Source: an uncultured bacterium (lineage in GTDB: Bacteria > Desulfobacterota > BSN033 > UBA1163). From it: a stretch of 64,000 bases of DNA. This document shows positions 43,644-55,451 of this stretch, piece by piece. The notes beneath the pieces are model-generated. The model did not search any database. It saw only the letters and a list, made by a program, of their open reading frames with translations, and had not been told where the DNA came from. The stretch lies in assembly GCA_938002255.1 (NCBI GenBank), contig CALLAL010000019.1:33730-97729 (forward strand), read 5' to 3'. Both the position numbers and the translations under genes were made by a program. Positions within the stretch are counted from its first letter, which is position 1. Every line of letters starts with the position of its first letter.

Positions 43644-44057
43644 TGGTTACATCCCTAAGGGCTTAGAAATCCTAATGGATTCCGAGCTTTTTCATCTAAA
43701 ATCAAGTCTGATCCTTTTTTTAACAGATAATGGTAGGGCAAGCAAGAAATTCATCCTTATCGTCCTTGATCTTTTTCATCCTCAATAAAGGTCCCCTAAT
43801 GGAATATTGAAATAAAGGAGATCCAAGGATGGCAAAAAAAATAGGTCCAACACCTTGACAATTCCCCTAAGGATGATTAACTATTGGAAAATTCGGTTTC
43901 CTTGGTAGTTTTTTTACCCTATTTAAACCAGCTTTATTAAGATAACCATTTATAATTAAAAGATTTTTTGAGGAGGTGGTGCCTATTCCTGTTCCGAACC
44001 AATTTTTTTTGGAAGATCCAATCCATTTTAGAATTTTGAAGAAAGGAGAAGTGGAAT
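43644..44057. promoter_or_regulatory. serB-groES divergent intergenic region
   Basis: This is a 414-base stretch with no credible gene. A perfect -35 TTGACA is at 43855-43860 but its -10 is poor. A perfect TATAAT is at 43951-43956 with no good -35. No CIRCE inverted repeat (TTAGCACTC-N9-GAGTGCTAA) was found, so HrcA control is not supported. AAAGGAG precedes the groES ATG. Confidence 0.5.
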
Positions 44058-44351
44058 ATGAAGATTAGGCCATTGCAGGACAGAGTCATTGTTAAAAGAC
44101 TTGAAGAAGAGGAAAAAACGAAGGGGGGCATTATTATCCCTGATTCAGCCAAAGAGAAACCTCAAGAAGGGAAAGTCATTGCCGTCGGAAAAGGGAAAGT
44201 CACCGAAGATGGAAAAGTAATTCCCCTGGATGTGAAGGTGGGTGACCGCATCCTTTTTGGGAAATACGCTGGCACTGAGGTGAAGATTGAAGGAGAAGAA
44301 CACCTCATCATGAGGGAAGATGATATCTTAGGAATCATCGAAGGAAAATAA
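44058..44351 (+). CDS. groES: Co-chaperonin GroES
   Basis: The protein has 97 residues, the usual length. It has the N-terminal [18 protein letters not shown], the mobile loop [19 protein letters not shown] and a C-terminal [13 protein letters not shown]. It caps the GroEL ring. It is 36 bases before groEL in a two-gene operon that ends at the terminator at 46051. Confidence 0.97.
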   Translation: MKIRPLQDRVIVKRLEEEEKTKGGIIIPDSAKEKPQEGKVIAVGKGKVTEDGKVIPLDVKVGDRILFGKYAGTEVKIEGEEHLIMREDDILGIIEGK

Positions 44352-46025
<1,674 letters not shown>

Positions 46026-46050
46026 TTGGAGTCAGAATCGGGAGGTCCCA

Positions 46051-46083
46051 AAAACGGCTTGGAAAAATTCCAAGCCGTTTTTG
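46051..46083 (+). terminator. Rho-independent terminator after groEL
   Basis: AAAACGGCTTGGAA (46051-46064) pairs perfectly with TTCCAAGCCGTTTT (46068-46081) around AAA, and T residues continue after it. It lies 26 bases after the groEL stop. The A-rich left side makes it work in both directions. Confidence 0.9.
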
Positions 46084-46150
46084 TTTATGGGGCAAATGTT
46101 CTCAACCCCGCCTATCTCTTTTTACGAATCAAAGACTTGAACCTTCTTCC

Positions 46151-46377
46151 GTAACCCCTCAGTTAAAGAAATAAAAAAGGGTTGGGAGGTTGCTTCGGAA
46201 AAACCTTGTAGCGAAACCTCTGTTTGTCAAAACGACCCAATCTGATTCAAAAAAAATCCGATTCAAAGGGCATGAGGCCTTCGATGAGGATAACCTTTGA
46301 TAACCGCTATTCAAGGTTTTGGAGGGGGAACGTTCCAACCCTTTTAAACCGAACACACCCCATCACTGAGGGGTTAC
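46151..46377. mobile_element. MITE-like element, copy 2 (227 bp)
   Basis: The ends are perfect 13-bp inverted repeats: GTAACCCCTCAGT (46151-46163) and ACTGAGGGGTTAC (46365-46377). They are flanked by an exact 8-bp direct repeat CTTCTTCC (46143-46150 and 46378-46385), as expected for a target-site duplication. A subterminal pair AAAAGGGTTGG-type/CCAACCCTTTT extends the fold. No coding capacity is credible. It is nearly identical to 14271-14498 and looks like a non-autonomous transposable element moved by a transposase elsewhere. It lies between groEL and the LysR gene. Confidence 0.8.
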
Positions 46378-46435
46378 CTTCTTCCTCCGTTTTTCCTTGA
46401 AATTGCTTGTAAAGGGATTTAAGATTTTGTTTGCA

Positions 46436-47356
46436 ATGAATGAGAGAATGTTACCGATCGATTTCCGACACCTTGAGACGTTCTGTCGTGTGGCCAGTTT
46501 AAAGAGTTTCTCAAAGGCTGCAGAAGACCTGTTTCTCACCCAGCCTACAGTCAGTGGTCATATCCTGGCTTTAGAAAAATCCTTATCTCTTCGTCTCTTC
46601 GACCGAACAGGAAAAGAGGTTCGCTTAACTCCGGCCGGGAAAATTCTCTACACCTTTGCTTCCAAAATGCTTTTATCTCGTAAGGAATTAATCAATGCGT
46701 TGAGTGAGTTTTCTCAGGGACTCCGGGGAGAACTTTTAATAGGCGCTAGCACCATCCCTGGTGAATACCTCCTGCCCAAATTGCTCGGCCATTTTAAAAA
46801 AGAATACCTCCATTTTACCATTTCACTCAAAATCGCTGATACTCAGGAAATTGTTCGATATGTATTGGAAGGAACGGTTGAGTTCGGTTTAACCGGTGCC
46901 AAACTCCCCCATCCCTCCCTCTATTATGAAAAATATATAGAGGATGAAATCGTTGTGATCAGCCCCATGGACCATCCATTGAGCCAACAGAAAAAAGTAA
47001 CCTTGGAGGATCTGTTGAAAGAACCTTGGATCATCCGAGAAGAAGGCTCAGGGACTCAGATGGCCGTCGAAAATATGTTGAGGAAGCGGGGAAAGAGTTT
47101 AAAACAGTTCCAGGTCATCATGGCGATGGGAAATACCTCGTCTTTAAAGGAAGGAGTGAAGGCCGGATTGGGTCTCGCCTTTATTTCGAAAAAGGCAGTG
47201 GAGGAAGAATTGAACCGAAGCCTTTTATCAAAGATTGATCTGGTGGGCGTGGATCCCATGTTAAGACCCATCTACATCGTTCTTTACCGTGGAAGGACCC
47301 TCTCACCGATGGGCATGGCTTTTTTGCGTTTTTTGAGGAAGCATAAAGGAGAATAG
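46436..47356 (+). CDS. LysR family transcriptional regulator
   Basis: The protein has about 306 residues from the ATG at 46436; a start at 46448 (MLPIDFRHLE) is equally possible. The HTH is FCRVASLKSFSKAAEDLFLTQPTVS in parts, followed by a LysR substrate domain (GELLIGASTIPGEYLLP, LGLAFISKKAVEEEL). The GASTIPGEYLLP segment resembles CysB-like and selenium-associated LysR proteins. It ends 11 bases before the tolA-like gene on the same strand, where it may be read into the tol genes. Its target is unknown. Confidence 0.88.
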   Translation: MNERMLPIDFRHLETFCRVASLKSFSKAAEDLFLTQPTVSGHILALEKSLSLRLFDRTGKEVRLTPAGKILYTFASKMLLSRKELINALSEFSQGLRGELLIGASTIPGEYLLPKLLGHFKKEYLHFTISLKIADTQEIVRYVLEGTVEFGLTGAKLPHPSLYYEKYIEDEIVVISPMDHPLSQQKKVTLEDLLKEPWIIREEGSGTQMAVENMLRKRGKSLKQFQVIMAMGNTSSLKEGVKAGLGLAFISKKAVEEELNRSLLSKIDLVGVDPMLRPIYIVLYRGRTLSPMGMAFLRFLRKHKGE

Positions 47357-47367
47357 GATCGATTCAG

Positions 47368-48126
47368 ATGAGCTGGCCAATCACCTTAGGACTCTCGCTT
47401 TTTTTCCATATCCTTCTCATCTTTTTACTGAATCTCAATCCGTTGCCCTCTTTCGTATCTGCTCGACCTTCTGTCTATACCGTCACCCTCATGCCTGTTT
47501 CTATCCCGGTACCTGAGCCCCTTGCTCCCCCTCCCCCACCCGTCCCCAAGCAGGAAGAGGTAAAACCTGTACCAAAGATCAAACCGTTGGAGAAACCGAA
47601 AAAAGATGACATCGTTGAAAAGGTAAAGAAGAAGGAAGCAGACCGAGTTTCCCTTGACCGACTCCAAGAGGCACTCGAAGAGATCCGAAAGAAGGCAGCC
47701 CTTGATGAGATTCAAAAGCGAATGGCCAGAAAAGAAACCTCTCAAGAACCGATTCCTCCCACACCCCCTTTACCGGTCCATCCTCCTTCTTCAACTCCCG
47801 CCCCCACGACACCTTCCTCTCCTTCTCCAGCGGTTCGGGAATCCACACTGAATGAATATTACAGCTTACTCTGGACAAAGATTAAACAATCATGGACTCT
47901 TCCTGAAAATCTTTTAAAAGAAAGGGTTGACTTAGAGACAATCATTGTCATAATAATAGAACGAGATGGCAGAGTAAAACGATCCTGGTTTGAAAAAAAA
48001 TCGGGACATGCTCTCTACGACCAGATGGCCATGCGAGCCATTATCAAAGCAGAGCCTCTGCCTCCTATCCCAAAAGAACTAAACCAGGAAAGCCTGGAGA
48101 TTGGGATTCGCTTTTTCCCGGAATAG
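47368..48126 (+). CDS. TolA/TonB-like energy transducer
   Basis: The protein has 252 residues. One N-terminal membrane helix (GLSLFFHILLIFLLNL) is followed by a Pro-rich stretch (PEPLAPPPPPVPKQEE), a charged helix of 75-120, a second Pro-rich linker (PPTPPLPVHPPSSTP) and a C-terminal TonB/TolA domain (KIKQSWTLPENL, MRAIIKAEPLPPIP). It should span the periplasm and couple proton-motive force to Tol-Pal. TolQ and TolR, which power TolA, are not in the window. It starts 11 bases after the LysR gene and ends 6 bases before tolB. Confidence 0.82.
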   Translation: MSWPITLGLSLFFHILLIFLLNLNPLPSFVSARPSVYTVTLMPVSIPVPEPLAPPPPPVPKQEEVKPVPKIKPLEKPKKDDIVEKVKKKEADRVSLDRLQEALEEIRKKAALDEIQKRMARKETSQEPIPPTPPLPVHPPSSTPAPTTPSSPSPAVRESTLNEYYSLLWTKIKQSWTLPENLLKERVDLETIIVIIIERDGRVKRSWFEKKSGHALYDQMAMRAIIKAEPLPPIPKELNQESLEIGIRFFPE

Positions 48127-48132
48127 GAGAAG

Positions 48133-49437
48133 ATGAAAGTCTTTGGCACTCTCCTTGTTCTGTTTTTTTCCCTGACACCCACCGTTGAGGCAAGGGTCTA
48201 TCTGGATATCAATGCACCCACCTTTGTTCAAATTCCTATCATCCTTCCTAAATGGAAGCCCATGGAGAAAACACCTCCTGCTCTGACAGCCAGAATTTAT
48301 GAGGTCCTGGTCAATGACCTATACCTGTCAGGATTGTTTAAGGTGATCGACCACTCCCTACTGCCATATTACCTCAAAGATAAGGAAGGAATCCCGAGCA
48401 TGCTTTCCCTTCATGAATGGAGGGTTTCGGGCGGAGAGCTCCTTCTCGCCGGTGAAGCCTCTCTTGCAGGGGATGGACTCCAACTCAAATTAAAATTTCA
48501 TCTCATCGATTTGGTAGAGCAGAAACATCTCACAGGGAAACAGTATGAGAGTCCTCTACAGAATTTGCGTCACCTGGTACATCGGATGTCCGATGAAGTC
48601 ATCTTCCATCTGACAGGAGAAAAAGGGGTTCATACTACAAAGATTGCCTATGTCCTGCGACAGGGAGAGAGTCGTGAAATTTGGGTAGCAGATTTCGATG
48701 GGGCCAATGCCAAACCCATCACACAGAATCAATCGATCAACATCTCTCCAGCCTGGACTCCAGACGGTCAACGAATCGCCTTTACCTCTTATATGAAAAG
48801 AAATCCTGATCTTTATCTCATCGATTTAAACGGCAAACAGCTCCAAACCCTCTCCTCTTCCCCTGGATTGAATCTTTCTCCCTCCTGGTCGCCTGACGGA
48901 AAACAAATTGCCCTGATGATGGGCAAGGAGGGGAAATCCGACATCTACCTTCTCGATGCCACAGGGGGAAATCCACGGAGATTGACCCGGGGCCATGGAA
49001 ATGAATCCACTCCAAGATGGGCCCCGGATGGCCAACAGATTGTTTTCTCGTCCGACCGCTCGGGCACCCCTCAGATATATACGATGTCCATTGATGGCTC
49101 CAATGTTCGTCGCCTCACCTATGAAGGGAATTACAATACCAGTCCCTCCTGGTCCCCGAAGGGGGATCGGATTGCCTTCTGTGGGAGGGTGGGAGGAGAA
49201 TTCCATATCTTCACGATGGGAATCGATGGGTCGGGGCTTCGAAAATTGACGCCCAACGGCAGTCATCACGAAAGTCCCTGCTGGTCTCCGGATGGCCGTT
49301 ATATCGCCTTTAGCTCGACCCGTCTGGGAGGAGGGCCAAAAATTTTTATCATGAATGCAAATGGATTCAATCAAAGACCATTAACGTCATCGAAAGGAGG
49401 TGAGATGAGCCCTGCCTGGTCCAAACGGTTTGAATGA
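48133..49437 (+). CDS. tolB: Tol-Pal system beta-propeller protein TolB
   Basis: The protein has 434 residues with a signal peptide ([18 protein letters not shown]). The N-terminal TolB_N domain (to about 165) is followed by a six-bladed propeller with repeated PxWSPDG motifs ([65 protein letters not shown]). It works in the periplasm with Pal to tether the outer membrane. It lies between the tolA-like gene and pal. Confidence 0.93.
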   Translation: MKVFGTLLVLFFSLTPTVEARVYLDINAPTFVQIPIILPKWKPMEKTPPALTARIYEVLVNDLYLSGLFKVIDHSLLPYYLKDKEGIPSMLSLHEWRVSGGELLLAGEASLAGDGLQLKLKFHLIDLVEQKHLTGKQYESPLQNLRHLVHRMSDEVIFHLTGEKGVHTTKIAYVLRQGESREIWVADFDGANAKPITQNQSINISPAWTPDGQRIAFTSYMKRNPDLYLIDLNGKQLQTLSSSPGLNLSPSWSPDGKQIALMMGKEGKSDIYLLDATGGNPRRLTRGHGNESTPRWAPDGQQIVFSSDRSGTPQIYTMSIDGSNVRRLTYEGNYNTSPSWSPKGDRIAFCGRVGGEFHIFTMGIDGSGLRKLTPNGSHHESPCWSPDGRYIAFSSTRLGGGPKIFIMNANGFNQRPLTSSKGGEMSPAWSKRFE

Positions 49438-49522
49438 AATCTTCAAAAGATCCAATGATCCCATAAAAACGGGCCGCAGGTTGAACCTCAAAAAAAATAT
49501 CTTAACAAGAGGAGGGATAACG

Positions 49523-50158
49523 ATGAACCAAAAACATTACACCCTAACTATCATTTTTATCCTTTGCTTTTGCTTGATCCTGATGGGTTGTCCCAAAAAG
49601 ACGGTGGTGAAGGATGAACCCTCAGCGAAATCAGAAGCGGCAAAGATAGAGGCTGAACGCTTAGCCAAAGAGAAAGAACGGGAGGCAAGAGAGAGAGAAG
49701 CAAGACAAAGGGAAGAAGCCAGATTGAAAGAGAAGGAAAAAGAAGAACAAGCGAAAAGAGAATTGGAACGGAGTTTAGTCGCCAAAAAAACACCTGGCAT
49801 TGAGGGCGAGGTCTTTGAAAGTAGCCTTCTGAAGCCTATCTTTTTCGATTTTGATAAATATGATATTCGCCCTGGCGATGCAGAAATCTTAAAGGAGAAT
49901 GCCGCCCTCCTAAAGAAGTTTCCTCATATCAAAATTCAGATTGAAGGCCACTGTGATGAACGAGGCACCAATGAATATAACCTCGCCCTTGGAGAAAGAC
50001 GGGCTAACAGCACGAAACAATATCTGATCGATCTTGGAATCTCAAAAGACCGAATCTCCACGATCAGTTACGGGGAGGAGAGACCTTTTGACCCTGGTCA
50101 CAATGAAGAAGCTTGGGCTAAAAACCGAAGGGCTCATTTTGTGATCACAGCCAAATAG
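49523..50158 (+). CDS. pal: Peptidoglycan-associated lipoprotein Pal
   Basis: The protein has 211 residues from the ATG at 49523, preceded by AAGAGGAGGG; an upstream start is not needed. It has a lipoprotein signal with lipobox LMGC (Cys23), a highly charged coiled region (45-105, with [12 protein letters not shown]), and an OmpA-like domain with [36 protein letters not shown] and NRRAHFVI. The charged coil is longer than in E. coli Pal. It anchors the outer membrane to peptidoglycan. Confidence 0.93.
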   Translation: MNQKHYTLTIIFILCFCLILMGCPKKTVVKDEPSAKSEAAKIEAERLAKEKEREAREREARQREEARLKEKEKEEQAKRELERSLVAKKTPGIEGEVFESSLLKPIFFDFDKYDIRPGDAEILKENAALLKKFPHIKIQIEGHCDERGTNEYNLALGERRANSTKQYLIDLGISKDRISTISYGEERPFDPGHNEEAWAKNRRAHFVITAK

Positions 50159-50184
50159 GGCGAATCCACCACAGGAGAAGAAAG

Positions 50185-51180
50185 ATGGGGAAAGAAGATT
50201 GGAGGAAAGGGCTTATCCTCTTGGGGGTTATGTTGTCCGTATGGGGTTGTGCCACCGCCGGAGATATCCAGCTGTTGGATAAAGATATCCATAGACTTGA
50301 GTTACAGATAGGTCAGATCCAGCGAGAGAAGGATTCAATGAAAAAGGAGATAGAGACCCTCCGCACGGAGTTGGCCACCTTCAAAAAGGAGACCGAGGCA
50401 CATTACACCTCTCTCCAGGCAGAACATCTTAAGACACGGGCGGACCTCAACCTCCGATTGGAGACCCTTCAATCGGAAACAAGGACTCTGTCCACTGGTG
50501 TTGAAGAATATAAAGCCTTTTTGAAAACCCCAACCAAAGAAATCTCACGGGTGAAGGAGGATGTGGAAGTTCGATTAAGAATCTTAGAAGAGAAGGGCAA
50601 AGCCCATGAGGAACGGAATCGATCCTTTGAAGAAAAGCAATATGCCCTGGAAGAGAAAAATCGTTTTTACGAAGAACGGTTGAGAGGGATGGAAGATCGT
50701 CTCAAAGGGCTCGATGCCAAATTCACCTCTAAAGTTTCAGATCTCGAAAAGATGATCCCACCGAAAGAAGTCATGGCAGAACCCAAGGCAACTCTTCTCC
50801 CTTCAACGACCGTAGGAAGTCTATACAAGGATGCTTATGAAACCTTTCAAAGAGGAGATCTGGAAGGAGCACGGAGAAAATTCGAGGCGTTCCTCAAGCA
50901 ATACCCTAACACAGATCTCTCTGATAATGCCCAATTTTGGATCGGGGAAACATACTTTCTTAAAAAAGATTATGAAAAGGCAATTCTCGAATATGAGAAA
51001 GTGATCGTCAAATATCCGGAAGGAGATAAGGTCTCCTCCGCCCTCCTCAAACAGGGACTCTCTTTTTTGGAATTAGGTGATAAAACGAATGCAAGAAATC
51101 TCTTGAGGCGAGTGGTCGACCGATTTCCCCAAACAGAACAGGCAGAGATTGCCAAGAAAAGATTAGAAACAATTAAGTAA
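50185..51180 (+). CDS. cpoB: Tol-Pal accessory protein CpoB (YbgF)
   Basis: The protein has 331 residues. Its N-terminal signal ends in a lipobox-like SVWGC, so it may be a lipoprotein. Coiled-coil segments span about 25-200 (ENRFYEERLRGMEDRLKGLD). A C-terminal TPR region follows (SLYKDAYETFQRGDLEGARRKF, NAQFWIGETYF, GDKVSSALLKQGLSFLELGD). The architecture matches CpoB, which links Tol-Pal to septal peptidoglycan synthesis. It is the last gene of the tol run and converges on rpoC. Confidence 0.9.
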   Translation: MGKEDWRKGLILLGVMLSVWGCATAGDIQLLDKDIHRLELQIGQIQREKDSMKKEIETLRTELATFKKETEAHYTSLQAEHLKTRADLNLRLETLQSETRTLSTGVEEYKAFLKTPTKEISRVKEDVEVRLRILEEKGKAHEERNRSFEEKQYALEEKNRFYEERLRGMEDRLKGLDAKFTSKVSDLEKMIPPKEVMAEPKATLLPSTTVGSLYKDAYETFQRGDLEGARRKFEAFLKQYPNTDLSDNAQFWIGETYFLKKDYEKAILEYEKVIVKYPEGDKVSSALLKQGLSFLELGDKTNARNLLRRVVDRFPQTEQAEIAKKRLETIK

Positions 51181-51219
51181 TCGGGTCTATTTCTACCTGT
51201 GACAAGAAACAGACCCGAT
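51180..51219. terminator. Hairpin between cpoB and rpoC (convergent)
   Basis: ATCGGGTCT (51180-51188) pairs with AGACCCGAT (51211-51219) across a 22-base loop, beginning at the last base of cpoB. It lies between convergent genes, so it may end transcripts from both sides. There is no strong T-tract on either side, so this is only moderately supported. Confidence 0.4.
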
Positions 51220-51240
51220 ACCGTCTATTCTTGAATCCTT

Positions 51241-54200
51241 TCAGGCAGGAGCTTCGACCGAACTCTCGGTCGTTTCCTTATCGGAATAGCCTTCCACCCA
51301 GAGTTCCAAATCTCTGTATTTTGGGAAACCGGTCCCCGCGGGGATTAACCGTCCCATAATGACATTTTCTTTCAACCCTTTTAAATAGTCGATTTTTCCT
51401 GCAACCGCTGCCTGGGTAAGGACCTTCGTGGTCTCCTGGAAGGAGGCCGCAGAGATGAAACTGTCCGTGATCAGAGAGGCTTTTGTAATGCCCAGGAAGA
51501 GGGGTTCACCTACGGCAGGCTTGCCTCCTTCTCTTATCACCCGTTCATTCTCCTCCTCAAAAACAAACTTTTCAACCTGGTCGTCCACCAGGAAATGCGT
51601 ATCCCCCACCTCTTTGATCCGCACCCGTTTAAGCATCTGCCGCACAATCACCTCGATATGCTTGTCATTGATCTTCACTCCCTGAAGTTTATAGACCTCT
51701 TGGATTTCATCCACCAGGTATCGCGCCAGGGCTTTATCCCCTAACACTCGAAGGATATCATGAGGATTGGCTGGCCCATCCATTAAAGCCTCGCCGGCTC
51801 GCACGGTATCGCCTTCATGGACACTCACATGCTTTCCTCTCGGGATGATATATTCCTTGGGGTCACCCACTTCGGGCCGTATGATGACCTTTCGTTTTCC
51901 CTTTAAATCTTTTCCGAATTCAACGACTCCATCGATATCACTGATGAGAGCAAATTCCCTGGGCTTTCGCGCCTCAAAAAGCTCTGCCACTCTTGGAAGC
52001 CCTCCGGTAATGTCTTTGGTTTTTGTCGTTTCCCTCGGGATTTTCACAATGACATCACCTGCCTCAACCATATCTCCTTCTGAAACAAAGATGTTTGCTC
52101 CAACAGGAAGGAGATACCGAGCTTGTGATGTTAGACCCGGAAGGTTCATGGTTTTGCCTTTTTCATCCTTAATCGAAATCCTCGGCCGAAGATCCGGATC
52201 TTTGGATTCAATGATCACCTTTCTGGAAAGACCGGTAAATTCATCGACCTGTTCTTGCATCGTTACCCCTTCAATGATATCCCCAAACTTCACCCGGCCT
52301 GCCACTTCAGTAAGAACAGGAATAGAATAAGGATCCCACTCTGCTAATAAATCCCCTTCCTTAACCCGTTGACCGTCCTTGACCTTTAATTTTGCCCCAT
52401 AGATCACAGCATAACGGCGCCGTTCTCTTCCATTGTCATCGAGCACTGCAATCTCTCCATTGCGATTCATCACGATCAGATGCCCCTCACGGTTTTTGAC
52501 CGTTTTCAGATTGATGAACTTAATCTTCCCCTCAATCCGGCTTTCGAGGGTCGTCTGCTCTGCTCTCCGGCTTGCAGCACCTCCGATGTGGAAGGTCCGC
52601 ATGGTCAACTGAGTACCAGGTTCTCCAATCGATTGGGCGGCAATGATGCCAATGGCTTCTCCCACATTGACCAGTCGTCCTCGAGCCAGGTCTCTTCCAT
52701 AACAGAGGGCACATACCCCCCGTCTTGATTTACAGGTAAGAACCGATCGGATCTTAACCCTATCAATGCCCGAATCATCAATCCGTTCGGCTAAGGCTTC
52801 ATCGATCTCCTGGTTACCATGGACAATGACCTCATCGGAGAAAGGATCCCGAACATCTTCCAAGGCCACACGGCCCAGAATGCGGTCCTTCATCGATTCA
52901 ATGATCTCCCCGCCTTCGATCAAAGACTCAACTTCAATCCCATCCAATGTACCACAGTCATACTCACTGATGACGACGTCTTGGGCCACGTCCACCAACC
53001 GACGGGTCAGGTATCCTGCATTTGCGGTTTTAAGAGCCGTGTCAGCCAGACCCTTTCGAGCGCCATGGGTGGAGATAAAATACTGGAGCACTGTCAGGCC
53101 CTCACGGAAATTGGCTGTGATGGGGGTCTCGATGATTTCTCCGGAGGGTTTCGCCATGAGCCCGCGCATCCCTGCCAATTGCCGCACCTGCTGAGCACTT
53201 CCTCTGGCTCCAGAATCAGCCATCATATAGATAGGATTGAAACTGTCGATGACCTTCTTTTCTCCATCGGGACCTTCAATCGTTTCACTCCCGAGTTCTT
53301 TCAACATCACTTCAGCAATATTCTCGGTCACCTGAGCCCAGATGTCGATGACTTTATTATATCGTTCGCCATCGGTGATTAAGCCATCCGTGTACTGCTC
53401 CTGAACTCTTTCAATCTCTTTCTGGGCTCTCTCAAGGAGTTCCTTCTTGTTCGAAGGAATCAACATATCATCGACCGAAATCGAGAGACCTGCGGTAGTC
53501 GCATAGAAATATCCAAGCGTTTTCAACCGATCCGAAAGCAATACGGTCTTCTTATCACCGCAAAAACGGTAACAGTAGTCGATGAGGTTAGCAATCTCAC
53601 TCTTCTTCATCACCTTGTTGACCAGGGCAAAAGGAATTTCTTCGGGAAGAATCTCCCGGAGAAGGATTCGACCGACGGTGGTCTCCACCAACGCTCCATC
53701 CATTCGAACCTTGATTGGGGCATGAAGATCCACTTCATTTGCATCGTAGGCGACCCGAACCTCCTCTGGAGACGAGAAGATCTTTCCTTCTCCTTTCACA
53801 TAGGGACGTTCCCGAGTCATATAATAGATCCCGAGGACAATATCCTGGGTGGGAACGATGATGGGTTTCCCATTGGCAGGAGAAAGGATATTATTCGTGG
53901 ACATCATCAGAATTCTGGCTTCAGATTGGGCCTCGACGGAAAGGGGAACATGGACCGCCATCTGGTCCCCATCAAAATCGGCATTGAAGGCTGCACAGAC
54001 GAGGGGATGAAGTTGGATCGCCTTGCCCTCAATCAAAATAGGCTCGAAAGCCTGAATCCCAAGGCGATGAAGGGTGGGAGCACGGTTGAGAAGAACAGGG
54101 TGTTCCCGGATCACCTCGTCGAGGACATCCCACACCTCGGGTTTTTCCTTTTCGATCATCTTTTTGGCACTCTTGATGGTGGGGGCCTTCCCTTTGGCTT

Positions 54201-55356
54201 CAAGGCGATGGTAAATAAAAGGTTTGAAAAGCTCCAACGCCATCTTCTTGGGAAGACCACATTGATGCAATTTGAGTTCAGGGCCCACCACGATCACCGA
54301 ACGCCCAGAATAATCCACCCTCTTTCCCAGAAGGTTCTGTCGAAACCGACCCTGTTTCCCCCGGAGCATATCACTGAGCGACTTGAGAGGTTTCTTGTTG
54401 GCTCCTAAAATCGTCTTGCCCCGTTTCCCATTGTCGAACAGAGCATCTACCGATTCCTGAAGCATACGCTTCTCGTTTCGGATGATGATCTCAGGGGCAT
54501 TCAGTTCGAGGAGGCGCTTCAGACGGTTATTTCGATTGATCACCCTGCGGTAAAGATCGTTCAAATCCGAAGTTGCAAATCGACCTCCATCCAAAGGAAC
54601 CAAAGGACGGAGATCCGGGGGAATGACCGGAATGACCTCAAGAATCATCCACTCCGGTTTATTTCCCGATTCGAGAAACGATTCGATGATCTTCAACCGT
54701 TTTGCGAGACGCTTCTTTTTCGCTTCTGACGTTGTTTCTTTCATCTCGTTTCGGAGCTTCTTCGAAAGTTCCTTGACATCGGTGTTTTTGAGCAACTCAC
54801 GAATCGCCTCAGCCCCCTGCGAGACAACCAGACTGTCTCCATATTTTTCTTTCGCTTCCCGATATCTCTCTTCCGAGAGAATCTCCCCTCTTTTGTGGGG
54901 GGTTCCCTTTCCATCCAGGACAAGATAAGCCTCGAAATAGAGGATACGTTCCAACTCTCGAAGGGTCATATCGGCAAGAATGCCGATCTTACTCGGAATC
55001 GATTTGAGAAACCAGATATGGGCCACCGGAGTCGCCAAGCGGATATGCCCCATCCTTTCCCGTCTCACCTTGGACTGGATGACCTCCACGCCGCATTTTT
55101 CGCAGACGATTCCTCGATGTTTCATCCGTTTATATTTTCCGCAATTGCATTCGTAATCCTTGGTGGGACCAAAAATCTTGGCACAGAAGAGGCCTTCTCT
55201 CTCTGGTTTAAACGTACGATAATTGATGGTCTCTGGTTTTTTCACCTCTCCATGGGACCACGTTTCAATCTTCTCGGGTGAGGCGATGGAAATACGGATG
55301 GCATTGTAATTGATCGGGGTTTTTCCTTTTTCAAAAAAAGATAGATAATCTTCCAA
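51241..55356 (-). CDS. rpoC: DNA-directed RNA polymerase subunit beta'
   Basis: The protein has 1371 residues. It starts at TTG (55356), strongly supported by AAAAGGAGG at 6 bases. The first zinc site is [19 protein letters not shown]. The active-site [16 protein letters not shown] carries the Mg-binding aspartates. A second zinc site is around [13 protein letters not shown]. The trigger-loop region includes [13 protein letters not shown]. It lies 95 bases after rpoB. Nothing is missing or broken. Confidence 0.97.
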   Translation of the reverse strand: MEDYLSFFEKGKTPINYNAIRISIASPEKIETWSHGEVKKPETINYRTFKPEREGLFCAKIFGPTKDYECNCGKYKRMKHRGIVCEKCGVEVIQSKVRRERMGHIRLATPVAHIWFLKSIPSKIGILADMTLRELERILYFEAYLVLDGKGTPHKRGEILSEERYREAKEKYGDSLVVSQGAEAIRELLKNTDVKELSKKLRNEMKETTSEAKKKRLAKRLKIIESFLESGNKPEWMILEVIPVIPPDLRPLVPLDGGRFATSDLNDLYRRVINRNNRLKRLLELNAPEIIIRNEKRMLQESVDALFDNGKRGKTILGANKKPLKSLSDMLRGKQGRFRQNLLGKRVDYSGRSVIVVGPELKLHQCGLPKKMALELFKPFIYHRLEAKGKAPTIKSAKKMIEKEKPEVWDVLDEVIREHPVLLNRAPTLHRLGIQAFEPILIEGKAIQLHPLVCAAFNADFDGDQMAVHVPLSVEAQSEARILMMSTNNILSPANGKPIIVPTQDIVLGIYYMTRERPYVKGEGKIFSSPEEVRVAYDANEVDLHAPIKVRMDGALVETTVGRILLREILPEEIPFALVNKVMKKSEIANLIDYCYRFCGDKKTVLLSDRLKTLGYFYATTAGLSISVDDMLIPSNKKELLERAQKEIERVQEQYTDGLITDGERYNKVIDIWAQVTENIAEVMLKELGSETIEGPDGEKKVIDSFNPIYMMADSGARGSAQQVRQLAGMRGLMAKPSGEIIETPITANFREGLTVLQYFISTHGARKGLADTALKTANAGYLTRRLVDVAQDVVISEYDCGTLDGIEVESLIEGGEIIESMKDRILGRVALEDVRDPFSDEVIVHGNQEIDEALAERIDDSGIDRVKIRSVLTCKSRRGVCALCYGRDLARGRLVNVGEAIGIIAAQSIGEPGTQLTMRTFHIGGAASRRAEQTTLESRIEGKIKFINLKTVKNREGHLIVMNRNGEIAVLDDNGRERRRYAVIYGAKLKVKDGQRVKEGDLLAEWDPYSIPVLTEVAGRVKFGDIIEGVTMQEQVDEFTGLSRKVIIESKDPDLRPRISIKDEKGKTMNLPGLTSQARYLLPVGANIFVSEGDMVEAGDVIVKIPRETTKTKDITGGLPRVAELFEARKPREFALISDIDGVVEFGKDLKGKRKVIIRPEVGDPKEYIIPRGKHVSVHEGDTVRAGEALMDGPANPHDILRVLGDKALARYLVDEIQEVYKLQGVKINDKHIEVIVRQMLKRVRIKEVGDTHFLVDDQVEKFVFEEENERVIREGGKPAVGEPLFLGITKASLITDSFISAASFQETTKVLTQAAVAGKIDYLKGLKENVIMGRLIPAGTGFPKYRDLELWVEGYSDKETTESSVEAPA

Positions 55357-55451
55357 GGGGGTCCTCCTTTTTAGAACGTTGGACGGTAAACCCAGAACGA
55401 TAATCCCTACACATCGGAGGGGTCATCATTCATCGTCCATCGTTTAGGGTT

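Noticed and set aside
43970..44070. Possible leader peptide starting GTG after GAGGAGG and ending over the groES start
   Set aside because: The spacing between the ribosome-like motif and GTG is too short, and the predicted peptide has no recognisable feature.
46159..46356. A 65-codon open frame on the minus strand inside MITE-like copy 2
   Set aside because: It is not open over its full length in copy 1, has no ribosome site, and lies in non-coding repeat sequence.
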